Assembly: GCA_016932995.1 (NCBI GenBank)
Contig: JAFGBU010000008.1
Location: 1-64,000 of the forward strand
Length of the DNA: 64,000 nt
Direction of reading: 5' to 3'
From: Desulfovibrionaceae bacterium
GTDB taxonomy: Bacteria; Desulfobacterota; Desulfovibrionia; Desulfovibrionales; Desulfovibrionaceae
The first letter of the stretch is position 1; every line of letters starts with the position of its first letter. The notes beneath the pieces are model-generated. The model searched no databases. It saw only the letters and a list, made by a program, of their open reading frames with translations, and was not told the DNA's origin. Below, piece after piece: positions 18,878 to 26,900 of the stretch. A program made the position numbers and the translations under genes.

Positions 18878-19516
18878 ATGAACCGGACAGGGGAGACGAA
18901 CACCTTTCCGCGGGCCCTGGAGCTGCCCGGCGCGGGCCTCGTGGTCCTGGGTCGGCGCAGGTCCGGGCCCCGGGCCAAGGACCTGCTGGTCCAGGACCTG
19001 CTCTGCCGCCTGGAGGCCCTGGACCCCGGGCCCTGGACCCCGGACCTGCGGCTGTGCGCCTCGGCCCTGGGCAGGCCGCGCCTGGTCTCGGAGGGCCCGG
19101 ACGGTTCGGACGGCCCGGCCGTGTCCTTCAGCCACAACCAGGGCCTGACCTGGGCCGCCCTGTCCAGGTCCCCGGGCCTGGGCCTGGACGCGGCCTCGGC
19201 CTCCGAGTTCGGCCCGGGCTATCCCCTCAAGCGGGTCTTCGGCCCGGCCGAGCTGGACGCAGCCCGGGCCCTGTGGCCCGAGGCCCTGGCCCCGGCCGCG
19301 CTCTGGGCGCTCAAGGAGGCCGCGGTCAAGGCCCTGGGCTGCGGCTTCAACCTCTTCGGGCCCCTTGACATCGAGGCCGTTCCCCGGCCCGGCCCGGCCC
19401 GGACCCGGGAAACGGCCTTCTGGCTGCGCGTGGCCCGGCCCCTGGACCTGAGGCTCGCGGCCGCGGCCCTCTGCCTGGGCCGAACCGCCGTGGCCGTGGC
19501 CGCGCCCGGCCTTTGA
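18878..19516 (+). CDS. 4'-phosphopantetheinyl transferase
   Basis: 212 residues; ATG with GGAGT seven bases upstream, 14 bp after the megasynthase. Three Sfp-type elements are in order: VSFSHNQGLTWAALS (substrate strand), GLGLDAASASEF (metal-binding motif, usually GxDxE) and WALKEAAVKALGCGF (the W/KEA..K signature). The second acidic residue of the metal motif appears replaced by alanine, so the metal site is divergent, but the KEA motif is intact. It most likely converts the ACP of the upstream synthase to its holo form. Confidence 0.82.
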   Translation: MNRTGETNTFPRALELPGAGLVVLGRRRSGPRAKDLLVQDLLCRLEALDPGPWTPDLRLCASALGRPRLVSEGPDGSDGPAVSFSHNQGLTWAALSRSPGLGLDAASASEFGPGYPLKRVFGPAELDAARALWPEALAPAALWALKEAAVKALGCGFNLFGPLDIEAVPRPGPARTRETAFWLRVARPLDLRLAAAALCLGRTAVAVAAPGL

Positions 19517-19560
19517 CACTTCTTTTCATCAATGAGACTGTTGACGGCGTGAAGCAGGCT

Positions 19561-20694
19561 ATGGAGCACGGCCGGTCCGGGCCAGAGGTCGCGCCCGTGC
19601 GCGGCAGGGCGCAGCTCAAGCAATTCATCGACCTGGCCTGGGACATCTACCAAGGGGACCCGAACTGGGTCGCGCCCATCAGGTCCGAGCTGGCCAGGAT
19701 GCTCGACCCGGCCAGGCATCCCTTCTGGGAGCGGGCCGAGAGGGAGCTGTTCGTGGTCCGCCGCGCGGGCCGGGCCGTGGGCCGGGTGGCCGCGATCCTG
19801 GACCGCGCGCACAACGAGTTCAGCGCTGAGAGGGCCTGCGCCTTCGGGTTCTTCGAGTGCCGGGACGACCAGGACGCGGCCGAGGCCCTGTTGCTCGCGG
19901 TCGCGGACTGGGCCCGGGCCCGGGGTCTGGAGTTCGTGCGCGGGCCCCTGAATCCCTCCACCAACTACGAGACCGGGCTCCTGGTCGCGGGCTTTGACTC
20001 GCCGCCCGGGCTGATGATGCCCTACAACCCGGACTACTATCCCCGGCTGCTGGCCGGCTGCGGGTTGAGCAAGGAAAAGGACCTGTTCAGCTATCTTTTG
20101 ACCAGGCAGGAGGGCATCCCCCAGTGGATGCTCGATCTGTCCGCGAGGATCAACCAGCGGGGCGGGGTGGTCTACCGCCAGGCGGACATGGCTAGGCTCC
20201 CGGACGAGGTCAGGCTCATGAACCGCATCTACGCCGAGTGCTGGTCCGAGAACTGGGGCTTCTCGCCCATGAGCGACCAAGAGATCGAGGAGCAGGCCCG
20301 GGCCCTCAAGCGCATCGCGGTCCCGGAGCTGGTCATGTTCATCGAGGTCGACGGCGAGCCCGCGGGCTGCTTCCTGGCCCTGCCGGACTTCAATCCGCTG
20401 CTCAGGCGCCTGGACGGCGTGTTGGGGCCCTCGGCCCTGGTCAAGAAGTGGCTCTTCTGGAAGGAGATCAAGGGCGTGCGGGTGCTTTTGTTCGGGGTCA
20501 GGAAGAAGTACCGGGCCATGGGCCTGCCCCTGGCCGGGGTGCTCAGGTTCATGGACCTGGCCCACAGGTTCACCCGCTACGACTACCTGGAGGCCGGCTG
20601 GACCCTGGAGGACAACGACGAGGTCAACACCCTGATCGAGGACTTCGGGGGCCGGTTGCACAAGCGCTACCGGGTCTACCGCAGGGACCTGTGA
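19561..20694 (+). CDS. GNAT-fold acyltransferase, candidate ceramide synthase (bCerS-like)
   Basis: 377 residues from the ATG at 19561; a TTG at 19513 overlapping the previous stop is an alternative. Diagnostic stretches are YQGDPNWVAPIRSELARML, FWERAERELFVVRRAGRAVGRVAAI, the block RGPLNPSTNYETGLLV, DSPPGLMMPYNPDYY, and a GNAT-like C-terminal core (KKYRAMGLPLAGVLRFM). From family knowledge, large GNAT-like proteins of this kind include the bacterial ceramide synthase that N-acylates the sphingoid base in Caulobacter. Here it lies 3' of the synthase and PPTase and just before a CerR-like reductase. The acyl donor could be acyl-CoA, a cellular acyl-ACP or the megasynthase ACP. Confidence 0.65.
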   Translation: MEHGRSGPEVAPVRGRAQLKQFIDLAWDIYQGDPNWVAPIRSELARMLDPARHPFWERAERELFVVRRAGRAVGRVAAILDRAHNEFSAERACAFGFFECRDDQDAAEALLLAVADWARARGLEFVRGPLNPSTNYETGLLVAGFDSPPGLMMPYNPDYYPRLLAGCGLSKEKDLFSYLLTRQEGIPQWMLDLSARINQRGGVVYRQADMARLPDEVRLMNRIYAECWSENWGFSPMSDQEIEEQARALKRIAVPELVMFIEVDGEPAGCFLALPDFNPLLRRLDGVLGPSALVKKWLFWKEIKGVRVLLFGVRKKYRAMGLPLAGVLRFMDLAHRFTRYDYLEAGWTLEDNDEVNTLIEDFGGRLHKRYRVYRRDL

Positions 20695-20713
20695 GCGGGA
20701 GACCGGAGGTCGG

Positions 20714-21706
20714 ATGAGGGTCCTGGTCACCGGAGCGAACGGCTTCATCGGAAGCGCCCTGGTGCCCGAGCTTCTCGAGGCCGGGCACCAGGTCACCTGC
20801 CTGGTGCGGCCGGGGAAAGACGTCTCGCGCCTGCCTGTGGACAGGGTCCGGGTGGCGCGGGGCGACCTGCTCGAGCCGCGCTCCCTGGAGTCCGCGGTCC
20901 GGGGCCAGGAACGGATATATCACCTGGCCGGGGCGACCAAGTCCAGGACCAGGGCCGGGTTTTTCGCGGGCAACGCCCAGGCCGTGTGCAACCTCATCGG
21001 GGCCATGCGCGACTTCGGGACCAGCGGCCAGATGCTGGTCCTGGTCTCCAGCCAGGCCGCGGCCGGGCCCTGCGCACAGCCCCCGGGCCTGGACGAGACC
21101 GTGGAGCCGAGGCCGGTCTCGAACTACGGCCGGACCAAGCTTCTGGCCGAGCGCATGGCCCTGGGCCTGTCCGCGGAGCGGCCGGTGGCCGTGATCCGGC
21201 CGTGCATGGTCTACGGGCCCGGGGACGCGGCCTTTCTGCCCCTGTTCAAGAGCGCCCGGCTCGGACTGTTCCCGGTGCCCGCGGGCGGCCGCCTGCCGCT
21301 GAGCATGATCCACGTCAGCGACCTGGTCAGGGGCCTGGTCCTGGCCGCGGACTACGTGGCCGGTTTCGAGGGCCGCTCGGGCGCGGTGTTCTTCCTGACC
21401 GACGGCCAGGTCCACGACTGGCGCTCCATCGGCCGGGCCATGGCCGCGGCCCTGGGCTCAAGGCCCCTGTTTCTGCCCCTGCCGGGCTGGGCCATGTGGC
21501 TGGCCTGCCAGGCCAGGGGCCTGGCCGCCCGGCTCGGGGTCCCGGCCGGGTTCGTCAACCCGGACAAGTGGCGCGAGGCCAGGCAGAAGGGCTGGCTGTG
21601 CTCCTGCGCCAAGGCCCGCCGGGACCTGGGCTACGCGCCCCGGATCGATCTTGTCCAGGGCATGGCCCTGACCGCGGACTGGTACCGCAAGGCGGGCTGG
21701 CTCTAG
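20714..21706 (+). CDS. NAD-dependent epimerase/dehydratase-type SDR, candidate 3-ketosphinganine reductase (CerR-like)
   Basis: 330 residues. Extended SDR: Rossmann motif TGANGFIG at 7-14, a serine in VLVSSQAA near 115 and the catalytic NYGRTK near residue 140. The C-terminal region (residues ~225-330) carries hydrophobic patches, including GWAMWLACQARGLAARL, compatible with a membrane-bound substrate. In Caulobacter an SDR of this type acts with Spt and bCerS, so reduction of a 3-keto sphingoid intermediate is the best guess. A sugar epimerase is the alternative. It ends the plus-strand run and overlaps the convergent glycosyltransferase by 4 bp. Confidence 0.7.
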   Translation: MRVLVTGANGFIGSALVPELLEAGHQVTCLVRPGKDVSRLPVDRVRVARGDLLEPRSLESAVRGQERIYHLAGATKSRTRAGFFAGNAQAVCNLIGAMRDFGTSGQMLVLVSSQAAAGPCAQPPGLDETVEPRPVSNYGRTKLLAERMALGLSAERPVAVIRPCMVYGPGDAAFLPLFKSARLGLFPVPAGGRLPLSMIHVSDLVRGLVLAADYVAGFEGRSGAVFFLTDGQVHDWRSIGRAMAAALGSRPLFLPLPGWAMWLACQARGLAARLGVPAGFVNPDKWREARQKGWLCSCAKARRDLGYAPRIDLVQGMALTADWYRKAGWL

Positions 21707-22884
21707 CCCGGCCTGCGGACCTCGAGGACCCTGCCGCCCCAGGTCACCCGATAGGATATCCCCCGCCAGGTCATGGTGTTGGTGAACATGGTCCCGGCGT
21801 AGCAGCACAAAGACACGAGCGGGGCCAGGAAAAAGGCCAGGGCCCAGCGCCTCGCAGGGACCCTTTCCGGGACCAGACGCCTGAACATCCCGGCCACGAG
21901 CGCGAACAGGCAGAAATAGGCCGGCGCGGTCCAGGCCCAGGCCCAAGGCAGGAGCCCGGCCAGCGCGGCCAGGGAGGCCAGGGGGGCCAGGACCAGGGGC
22001 GCGGCGGCCAGGACAAAGACCGGGGCCGAGGCCGCCCAGACAAGGGGCAGGCCGAACTTGAGGTACAGAAGCTGCCTGGTCCACCAGTCGGCCCACCCGG
22101 CCATGGTCTGGCCGGACAACCTGGTCGTCAGGCAGGCCTCGGGCACGGCCAGGGCCCTGATCCCGGCCCTGGCCAGGCGCGGGCCCATGGAAAAGTCGTC
22201 CACGATGTTCGTGGACCACAATTCGGCCACGTCCTGGGCCTCGAACACGGCGCGCGATATGGCCGTGGCCCCGCCCCAGGGCTGGGAGATGGGGGGAAAG
22301 GCCTGGAGCAGGTGGATGATCATGTTGCACACGGTCGCGCCCAGGGCGGCCGGTCCGAAGTCGGCCGGCGAGATGTTGTGAAAGCCCGTGGTCAGGGCGG
22401 CCCGGCCCTGGGCGATGGGCAGGATCAATCGGCTCAGAAAGTCCGGCCGGGCCTCGTGGCTGCCGTCGCAGAACACCAGGACCGCGCAACGGTCCCCGGC
22501 CTCGGCCACTCCGGCCAGCAGGTTGTGGTTCTTCTGGCCGCAGGCCGTGGCCGGGCCGCTGACCACGTGTCCGGCCCCCGGCCTCTTGTCCAGGACGGTC
22601 TTGATCCGCTCCACGGCCGGGTCGTTCGCGTCCGCGGTGACCATTATCAGCTCGAAGTCCGGGTAGTCCTGGGCCAGGAGGCTGTCGAGGCAGCGTTTGA
22701 TCCTCGGGTCGTCGCCGGTCAGGGGCACGATCACCGCGGCCCGGGGCGCGTCGGCCCGGTCAAGACGCGGCCCGGGCGGGACGCGGCCCGGAAACCCCCT
22801 GCGCACATGGGGCCCGGCGACCAGGGCCAGGCCGCAGAGGACCGTCAGCTGGACGGCCATGGCCGCCAGGAGCGTCAATTCCAT
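21703..22884 (-). CDS. Membrane family 2/21 glycosyltransferase, ceramide-glucosyltransferase-like
   Basis: 393 residues. An N-terminal hydrophobic segment (4-24) anchors a cytosolic GT-A domain: AAVIVPLTGDDPRIKRCLDSLL, then ACGQKNHNLLAGV, FCDGSHEARPDFL, NIVDDFSMGPRLARAG and SGQTMAGWADWWTRQ. The order (K-N-N-like motif, D, D-D, then a W-rich block where Q/RxxRW is expected) is that of GT21 enzymes such as ceramide glucosyltransferase and hopanoid HpnI. Three to four C-terminal membrane segments follow. It starts 5 bp after the radical SAM stop and faces the Spt-like gene. Transfer of the first sugar to the sphingoid lipid is a reasonable inference. Confidence 0.78.
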   Translation of the reverse strand: MELTLLAAMAVQLTVLCGLALVAGPHVRRGFPGRVPPGPRLDRADAPRAAVIVPLTGDDPRIKRCLDSLLAQDYPDFELIMVTADANDPAVERIKTVLDKRPGAGHVVSGPATACGQKNHNLLAGVAEAGDRCAVLVFCDGSHEARPDFLSRLILPIAQGRAALTTGFHNISPADFGPAALGATVCNMIIHLLQAFPPISQPWGGATAISRAVFEAQDVAELWSTNIVDDFSMGPRLARAGIRALAVPEACLTTRLSGQTMAGWADWWTRQLLYLKFGLPLVWAASAPVFVLAAAPLVLAPLASLAALAGLLPWAWAWTAPAYFCLFALVAGMFRRLVPERVPARRWALAFFLAPLVSLCCYAGTMFTNTMTWRGISYRVTWGGRVLEVRRPG

Positions 22885-22889
22885 GTCCG

Positions 22890-24137
22890 TCAGGCCTGCG
22901 GCGGTTTTTTCTTGGCAAAGCCCATGATGAACCCGCCGAAGCGCTCCAGCTCGTCCAGCCTGCAGCTCCAGACCAGCCTGCCCTTGTAGGGGATGGCGTC
23001 CGGGCAGCCGTCGCACATGCTCTGCCTGCCGTCCGTAAGCACGTCGCAGGGCTGGATGACCATGACCGACTGCATGCGCAGGGGCTCGATCCACCTGGAC
23101 GGCCGGGCCAGCCAGCGCAGCAGGGCCCTGCGCAGGCCCTTGTTGAACAGGGCCAGGAAAAACAGGGCCTGGGCGTTCTTCAGGGACCCGGGCCGGGAGT
23201 AGGCCAGATAGGTCCCGTGGAACAGGTGGTGGAGCGACTGGACCGCCTCCGCGAACCTGGGGTCCATCCAGCCCAGGGTCTCGGCCCTGCGGCCCATGCG
23301 CAGGGCCAGCAGCCACTTCATGGCCGCGGGGTCCTCGGTGCCGTTCAAAAAGGCGCAGGGCTCGTACTCCGGGGACCTGCGGCGCATGGCGTCGGCGATG
23401 TCCTGGGCCATGATGTCCTCGTGGTCCTCCATGTGGTCCAGCTGGTAGGGCAGGGCCTTTAAGTCCTTGGCCGTGATCTTTTTGCCGTTGACAAAGCCGT
23501 CGAAGTCCTTTTGCTTGGAGAGCAGCTTGGCCGAGCGGAACAGGATGAAGACCATGGTGTTGACCAGGTCCATGTGCTCCTCGGCCCAGCGGTCGAGCAT
23601 GGGCACGTCGCCCAGCGTGTCCCGGTAGATGGTGGCGTTGAAGGCGCAGGCCACCCGGCCCCGGCCCGCCTCGTGGATCATCTCGGCCAGGCTCAGCCTG
23701 AGGGCGTTCAGCTCGGCCTCGCTCTTGCCGCTCCAGCCGGGCCGCTTCTGGTGCGAGTCCACGTGCATGGTGAACCCGACCAGGCCGGCCCGCTCCAGGT
23801 CCCGGACCAGCTCCGGGGTCAGGGCGTGGCCGTTGGAGTTGATGATCGGCTTCCAGCCCTGGGCCGCGACGTGGCGCACCAGGTCCACGATCTGGGGATA
23901 GATGAGCGGCTCGCCCCCGGCGATGGATATCCCGTCGCTGCGGCGCAATTTTTTGACGCTCTCCAACTCCCGGATGACGGTCTCCAGGGGCTTGTGGCCC
24001 TCGGGGTCGTTTTCCCGGTAGCAGCCCTCGCAGTACAGGTTGCATTTGGTGGTCGGCTCCAGCCAGGTGATGGCGTTGTCGGACAGGTTCCAGGGGAGCC
24101 GGTAGTACTTGATCGGGGTCAGTGCTCTGGTGCGCAT
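22890..24137 (-). CDS. Radical SAM protein of unknown function
   Basis: 415 residues; AAGGA sits upstream of the ATG. The cluster motif CNLYCEGCY (CxxxCxxC) is near residue 33, followed by the SAM-binding GGEP in ISIAGGEPLIYP near 73, then INSNGHAL and TMHVDSHQ. A C-terminal cysteine group (PCDVLTDGRQSMCDGC and WSCRLDEL) may hold a second cluster. It is the first gene of a two-gene operon with the GT21-like enzyme. Radical SAM HpnH paired with HpnI in hopanoid synthesis is a parallel but not a proven homologue. The substrate is unknown; lipid-chain or headgroup modification fits the context. Confidence 0.8.
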   Translation of the reverse strand: MRTRALTPIKYYRLPWNLSDNAITWLEPTTKCNLYCEGCYRENDPEGHKPLETVIRELESVKKLRRSDGISIAGGEPLIYPQIVDLVRHVAAQGWKPIINSNGHALTPELVRDLERAGLVGFTMHVDSHQKRPGWSGKSEAELNALRLSLAEMIHEAGRGRVACAFNATIYRDTLGDVPMLDRWAEEHMDLVNTMVFILFRSAKLLSKQKDFDGFVNGKKITAKDLKALPYQLDHMEDHEDIMAQDIADAMRRRSPEYEPCAFLNGTEDPAAMKWLLALRMGRRAETLGWMDPRFAEAVQSLHHLFHGTYLAYSRPGSLKNAQALFFLALFNKGLRRALLRWLARPSRWIEPLRMQSVMVIQPCDVLTDGRQSMCDGCPDAIPYKGRLVWSCRLDELERFGGFIMGFAKKKPPQA

Positions 24138-24332
24138 GAACGGTCCTTGGGTTGGGGATGCGGGCCCGGGGCCAGAGTCTGGCTATAACCCCGGCCGGGC
24201 CGGGTTTCAAGCCGCCGCGAACCCGGGCCGCGGGCCTTGTGTTTTGGGTTATGGACTGGTAACGGAAACCCTTCGCCAAGGCGAGCGCGGCGGGGCGTTT
24301 CGTTCGAGACTGTTTTCTGTTACGGCGAGGAA
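24138..24332. other. Divergent intergenic region between radical SAM and Spt-like genes
   Basis: 195 bp. It holds a good minus-strand promoter (24182-24210). For the plus strand I see only weak candidates, for instance TTGTGT near 24237 followed 17 bases later by TAACGG. Confidence 0.5.
24182..24210 (-). promoter_or_regulatory. Predicted sigma-70 promoter for the radical SAM/GT21-like operon
   Basis: On the minus strand TTGAAA (24210-24205, 5 of 6) and TATAGC (24187-24182, 4 of 6) are spaced by 17 bases, about 45 bases before the ATG at 24137. Confidence 0.5.
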
Positions 24333-25583
24333 ATGTTGCTGGACAAAGACCAAGACAAGATGCTCAGCCGGGTCAGGGCGGCCAAGCAAGAGGGCTACTA
24401 CCCCTACTTCAGGGCCATAACCAGGTCCCTGGGGCCCGAGGTCGAGGTGGACGGCAGGCGTCTGATCATGGTCGGGTCCAACGACTACCTGGGCCTGACC
24501 TTCGATTCCAGGGTGGCCGAGGCCGCGGAACAGGCCCTGCGTTGCTTCGGCACCGGACCCGGCGGGTCCAGGTTCCTGTGCGGGAACATGAGCCTGCACG
24601 AGAACCTGGAGGAACGGGTCGCGGCCTTTGTGGGCAAGAAGACGAGCGTGGTCCATACGACCGGCTTTCTGGCCAACCTCGGCGGGCTGACCTGCCTGTC
24701 CGGGCCGAAAGACGTGCTGCTCTGCGACCGCGAGGCCCACGCCAGCCTGTTCGAGGGCTGCCGCGCCTCCGGGGCCCGGGTGCTGACCTTCGTGCACAAC
24801 GACCCGGCCTCGGCCGCAGGGCACCTGGCCAAGATATCCGCGAAGCACCCCGAGGCCGAGGTCCTGCTGATCACCGAGGGCGTGTTCAGCATGTCCGGCG
24901 ACGTCTGCGAGCTGCCGGCCCTGATCAGGCTCAAGGACTCCCACCCCGGGACGCGCATCTATCTGGACGACGCCCACGGCCTGGGGGTCATGGGCAGGGG
25001 CGGCCGCGGCACGGCCCAACACTTCGGACTGGTCCGGGAGACGGACTTCGTCATGGGCACGTTCAGCAAGGCCCTGGCCTCGATCGGCGGGTTCGTGGCC
25101 TCGGACGACGAGGACCTGATGGTCTTTCTCAAGCACCAGTCCAGGGCGCTCATGTTCACCGCCTCCCTGCCGGCCAGCAGCGCGGCCGCGGCCCTGGCCT
25201 GCCTGGAGATCATCGAGAGCGAGCCGGAGCGGGTCGAGAGGCTCTGGGAGATCACTGAAAAGGCCCGCCGCGGCTACCGGGACATCGGCCTGGTCACGGG
25301 CTCGTCCAAGAGCCCGATCATCCCCGTGTTCATCGGCGATGAGCAGTATGCCTTCCGGTTCTCGGTCGAGCTGTTCGAGAACGGCGTGTTCGCCCTGCCC
25401 GCGGTCTATCCGGCCGTGCCTAGGGGACAGGCCATCATCCGCACCGCGTTCATGAGCACCCACGAGGACCGGCACCTGGAGTTCGTCTTGGAGGTGCTGG
25501 ACAAGCTGGCCCGCAAGTACCGCATCCGCGCCTGCGACCTGGAGACCCCGGATCAGAGCCTGGCGGCCGCGGGTCAGAGGTAG
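24333..25583 (+). CDS. Alpha-oxoamine synthase, serine palmitoyltransferase-like
   Basis: 416 residues. PLP-dependent fold type I enzyme that condenses an acyl thioester with an amino acid and loses CO2. Visible: YYPYFRAI near residue 27 (typical of Spt), GSNDYLGLT, the cofactor-stacking His136 in DREAHASLF, LDDAHGLGVMG and the PLP lysine Lys246 in GTFSKALASIGG. The C-terminal FMSTHE block closes the active site. Length and motifs favour Spt over BioF or Kbl, and no biotin genes are nearby. The ATG at 24333 has GAGG only two bases upstream; the TTG at 24336 is an alternative start. The partner genes, not the active site, suggest serine as amino donor; alanine or another amino acid is possible. 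Confidence 0.85.
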   Translation: MLLDKDQDKMLSRVRAAKQEGYYPYFRAITRSLGPEVEVDGRRLIMVGSNDYLGLTFDSRVAEAAEQALRCFGTGPGGSRFLCGNMSLHENLEERVAAFVGKKTSVVHTTGFLANLGGLTCLSGPKDVLLCDREAHASLFEGCRASGARVLTFVHNDPASAAGHLAKISAKHPEAEVLLITEGVFSMSGDVCELPALIRLKDSHPGTRIYLDDAHGLGVMGRGGRGTAQHFGLVRETDFVMGTFSKALASIGGFVASDDEDLMVFLKHQSRALMFTASLPASSAAAALACLEIIESEPERVERLWEITEKARRGYRDIGLVTGSSKSPIIPVFIGDEQYAFRFSVELFENGVFALPAVYPAVPRGQAIIRTAFMSTHEDRHLEFVLEVLDKLARKYRIRACDLETPDQSLAAAGQR

Positions 25584-25709
25584 TTTTTTCCCGGACGACC
25601 CCCCGCCTCGGCCCCCTAAAGAGAAACGGCAAGGAAACCGATGTATTGCATGATACGTCGGAGACCTGGGCCCGGGAAGTGGAACATTGTTTGCTTGCAA
25701 TGACCCCCG

Positions 25710-26900
25710 ATGTTGAAGACACGCGACCTTTTGCGCATCAGCGTGCGCCAGGTCGTGCGCCAGGGCAAAAGGACCCTGGGCGTGGCCCTGGCCATAGCCC
25801 TGGGCACGGCCGGGCTCATTGCCGTGGCCACCATGGGCGACGAGGTCAAGAACAACCTCAACCGCGACCTGGACCTCTTGGGCGGGGCCACGGTCATCCG
25901 CCTGGGCTTCGAGGAGGAGGTCCATCCCGGGTCCCGGCCCCAGTGGTTCAGGTCCGAGACCGTGGAGGCCGTGCGCGACCTGGACGGCGTGGACACGGCC
26001 AGCCTGGCCACCGGGGACATAGACTGGCTGCCCGTGCTCTGGGAGGACAGGTTTTACGCGATCCCAATCCAGGGGGTGGACGAGTACTACTGGCACACCA
26101 TGGGGCTCTCGGCCCTTGAGGGCAGGCTGCTCGATCAGCAGGACCTGGCCGCGCGCAGCCGGGTCTGCGTCATGGGCCTGGAGCTGGCCGGGAACCTGTT
26201 CGGCGACGGGGCGGCCGTGGGCAGGCTGTTCTCCATCAGGCGGGACCTGTACGAGGTGGTCGGCGTGGTCGGCGGCCTGCAGATCAGGGACCGGGCCAGG
26301 TTCGCCTTCCTGCCCCTGGGCACGCTCCTGGACCGGGGCGAGGGGTGTCCGCTCCCGGACCGGCTGTACGTGCGCTGCAGGACCTGGGACGACGTGGAGC
26401 CGGTGGCCGCGGCCATCCCCGGGCTGGTGGCCGCGAACCAGCCGGACGAGTACCTGCGCATGGACGTGGCCTGGGGCCCGCTGGAGCGGATCAAGACCGT
26501 GGTCTGGTGGGTCGAGCTGTTCATCTATCTGTCCATCGCGGCCACGCTGGTCCTGGGCGGGTTCGGGATCTGGAGCGGGATGATGACCTCGGTTGCGGCC
26601 AGGACCAGGGAGATCGGCCTGAAAAAGGCCATGGGCGCCGAGGATATGGACATCATGAAGCAGTTTCTGGCCGAGTCCCTGGCCCTTGGCCTGGGCTCGG
26701 CCGCGCTGGGCGTGGGCCTGGCCAGGCTGGTGGTCGCGGGTCTGGGCTCGTATCTGGGCAGCGCGCCGCCGTGGCCGGTCTTCAACTCCTACGCCGGCCA
26801 CTGCCTGTGGTTTTCGGCGCTTCTGGCCCTGGCCGCGGGCTTTTATCCGGCCCTGCGGGCCAGCAGAATGGACGTTGTAACGGCGATACGCTATGAGTAA
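25710..26900 (+). CDS. ABC transporter permease, FtsX/MacB type
   Basis: 396 residues. It has one N-terminal transmembrane helix (about 20-42), a periplasmic domain of ~220 residues, and three helices at 265-290, 320-345 and 365-385, the topology of MacB/LolC permeases. The segment AARTREIGLKKAMGAEDMDIMKQFLAES is the typical coupling region facing the ATPase. It overlaps the ATPase gene by 8 bp. Position directly after the Spt-like gene (126 bp) suggests export of the lipid product, but macrolide or peptide export is the family alternative. No clear ribosome-binding site precedes the ATG. Confidence 0.88.
   Translation: MLKTRDLLRISVRQVVRQGKRTLGVALAIALGTAGLIAVATMGDEVKNNLNRDLDLLGGATVIRLGFEEEVHPGSRPQWFRSETVEAVRDLDGVDTASLATGDIDWLPVLWEDRFYAIPIQGVDEYYWHTMGLSALEGRLLDQQDLAARSRVCVMGLELAGNLFGDGAAVGRLFSIRRDLYEVVGVVGGLQIRDRARFAFLPLGTLLDRGEGCPLPDRLYVRCRTWDDVEPVAAAIPGLVAANQPDEYLRMDVAWGPLERIKTVVWWVELFIYLSIAATLVLGGFGIWSGMMTSVAARTREIGLKKAMGAEDMDIMKQFLAESLALGLGSAALGVGLARLVVAGLGSYLGSAPPWPVFNSYAGHCLWFSALLALAAGFYPALRASRMDVVTAIRYE

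Noticed and set aside
24333-25583. The oxoamine synthase as BioF (biotin) or Kbl (threonine catabolism).
   Set aside because: No biotin or threonine genes are nearby, the YYPYFRAI motif is Spt-like, and it sits with ceramide-type genes. BioF is not fully excluded without phylogeny.
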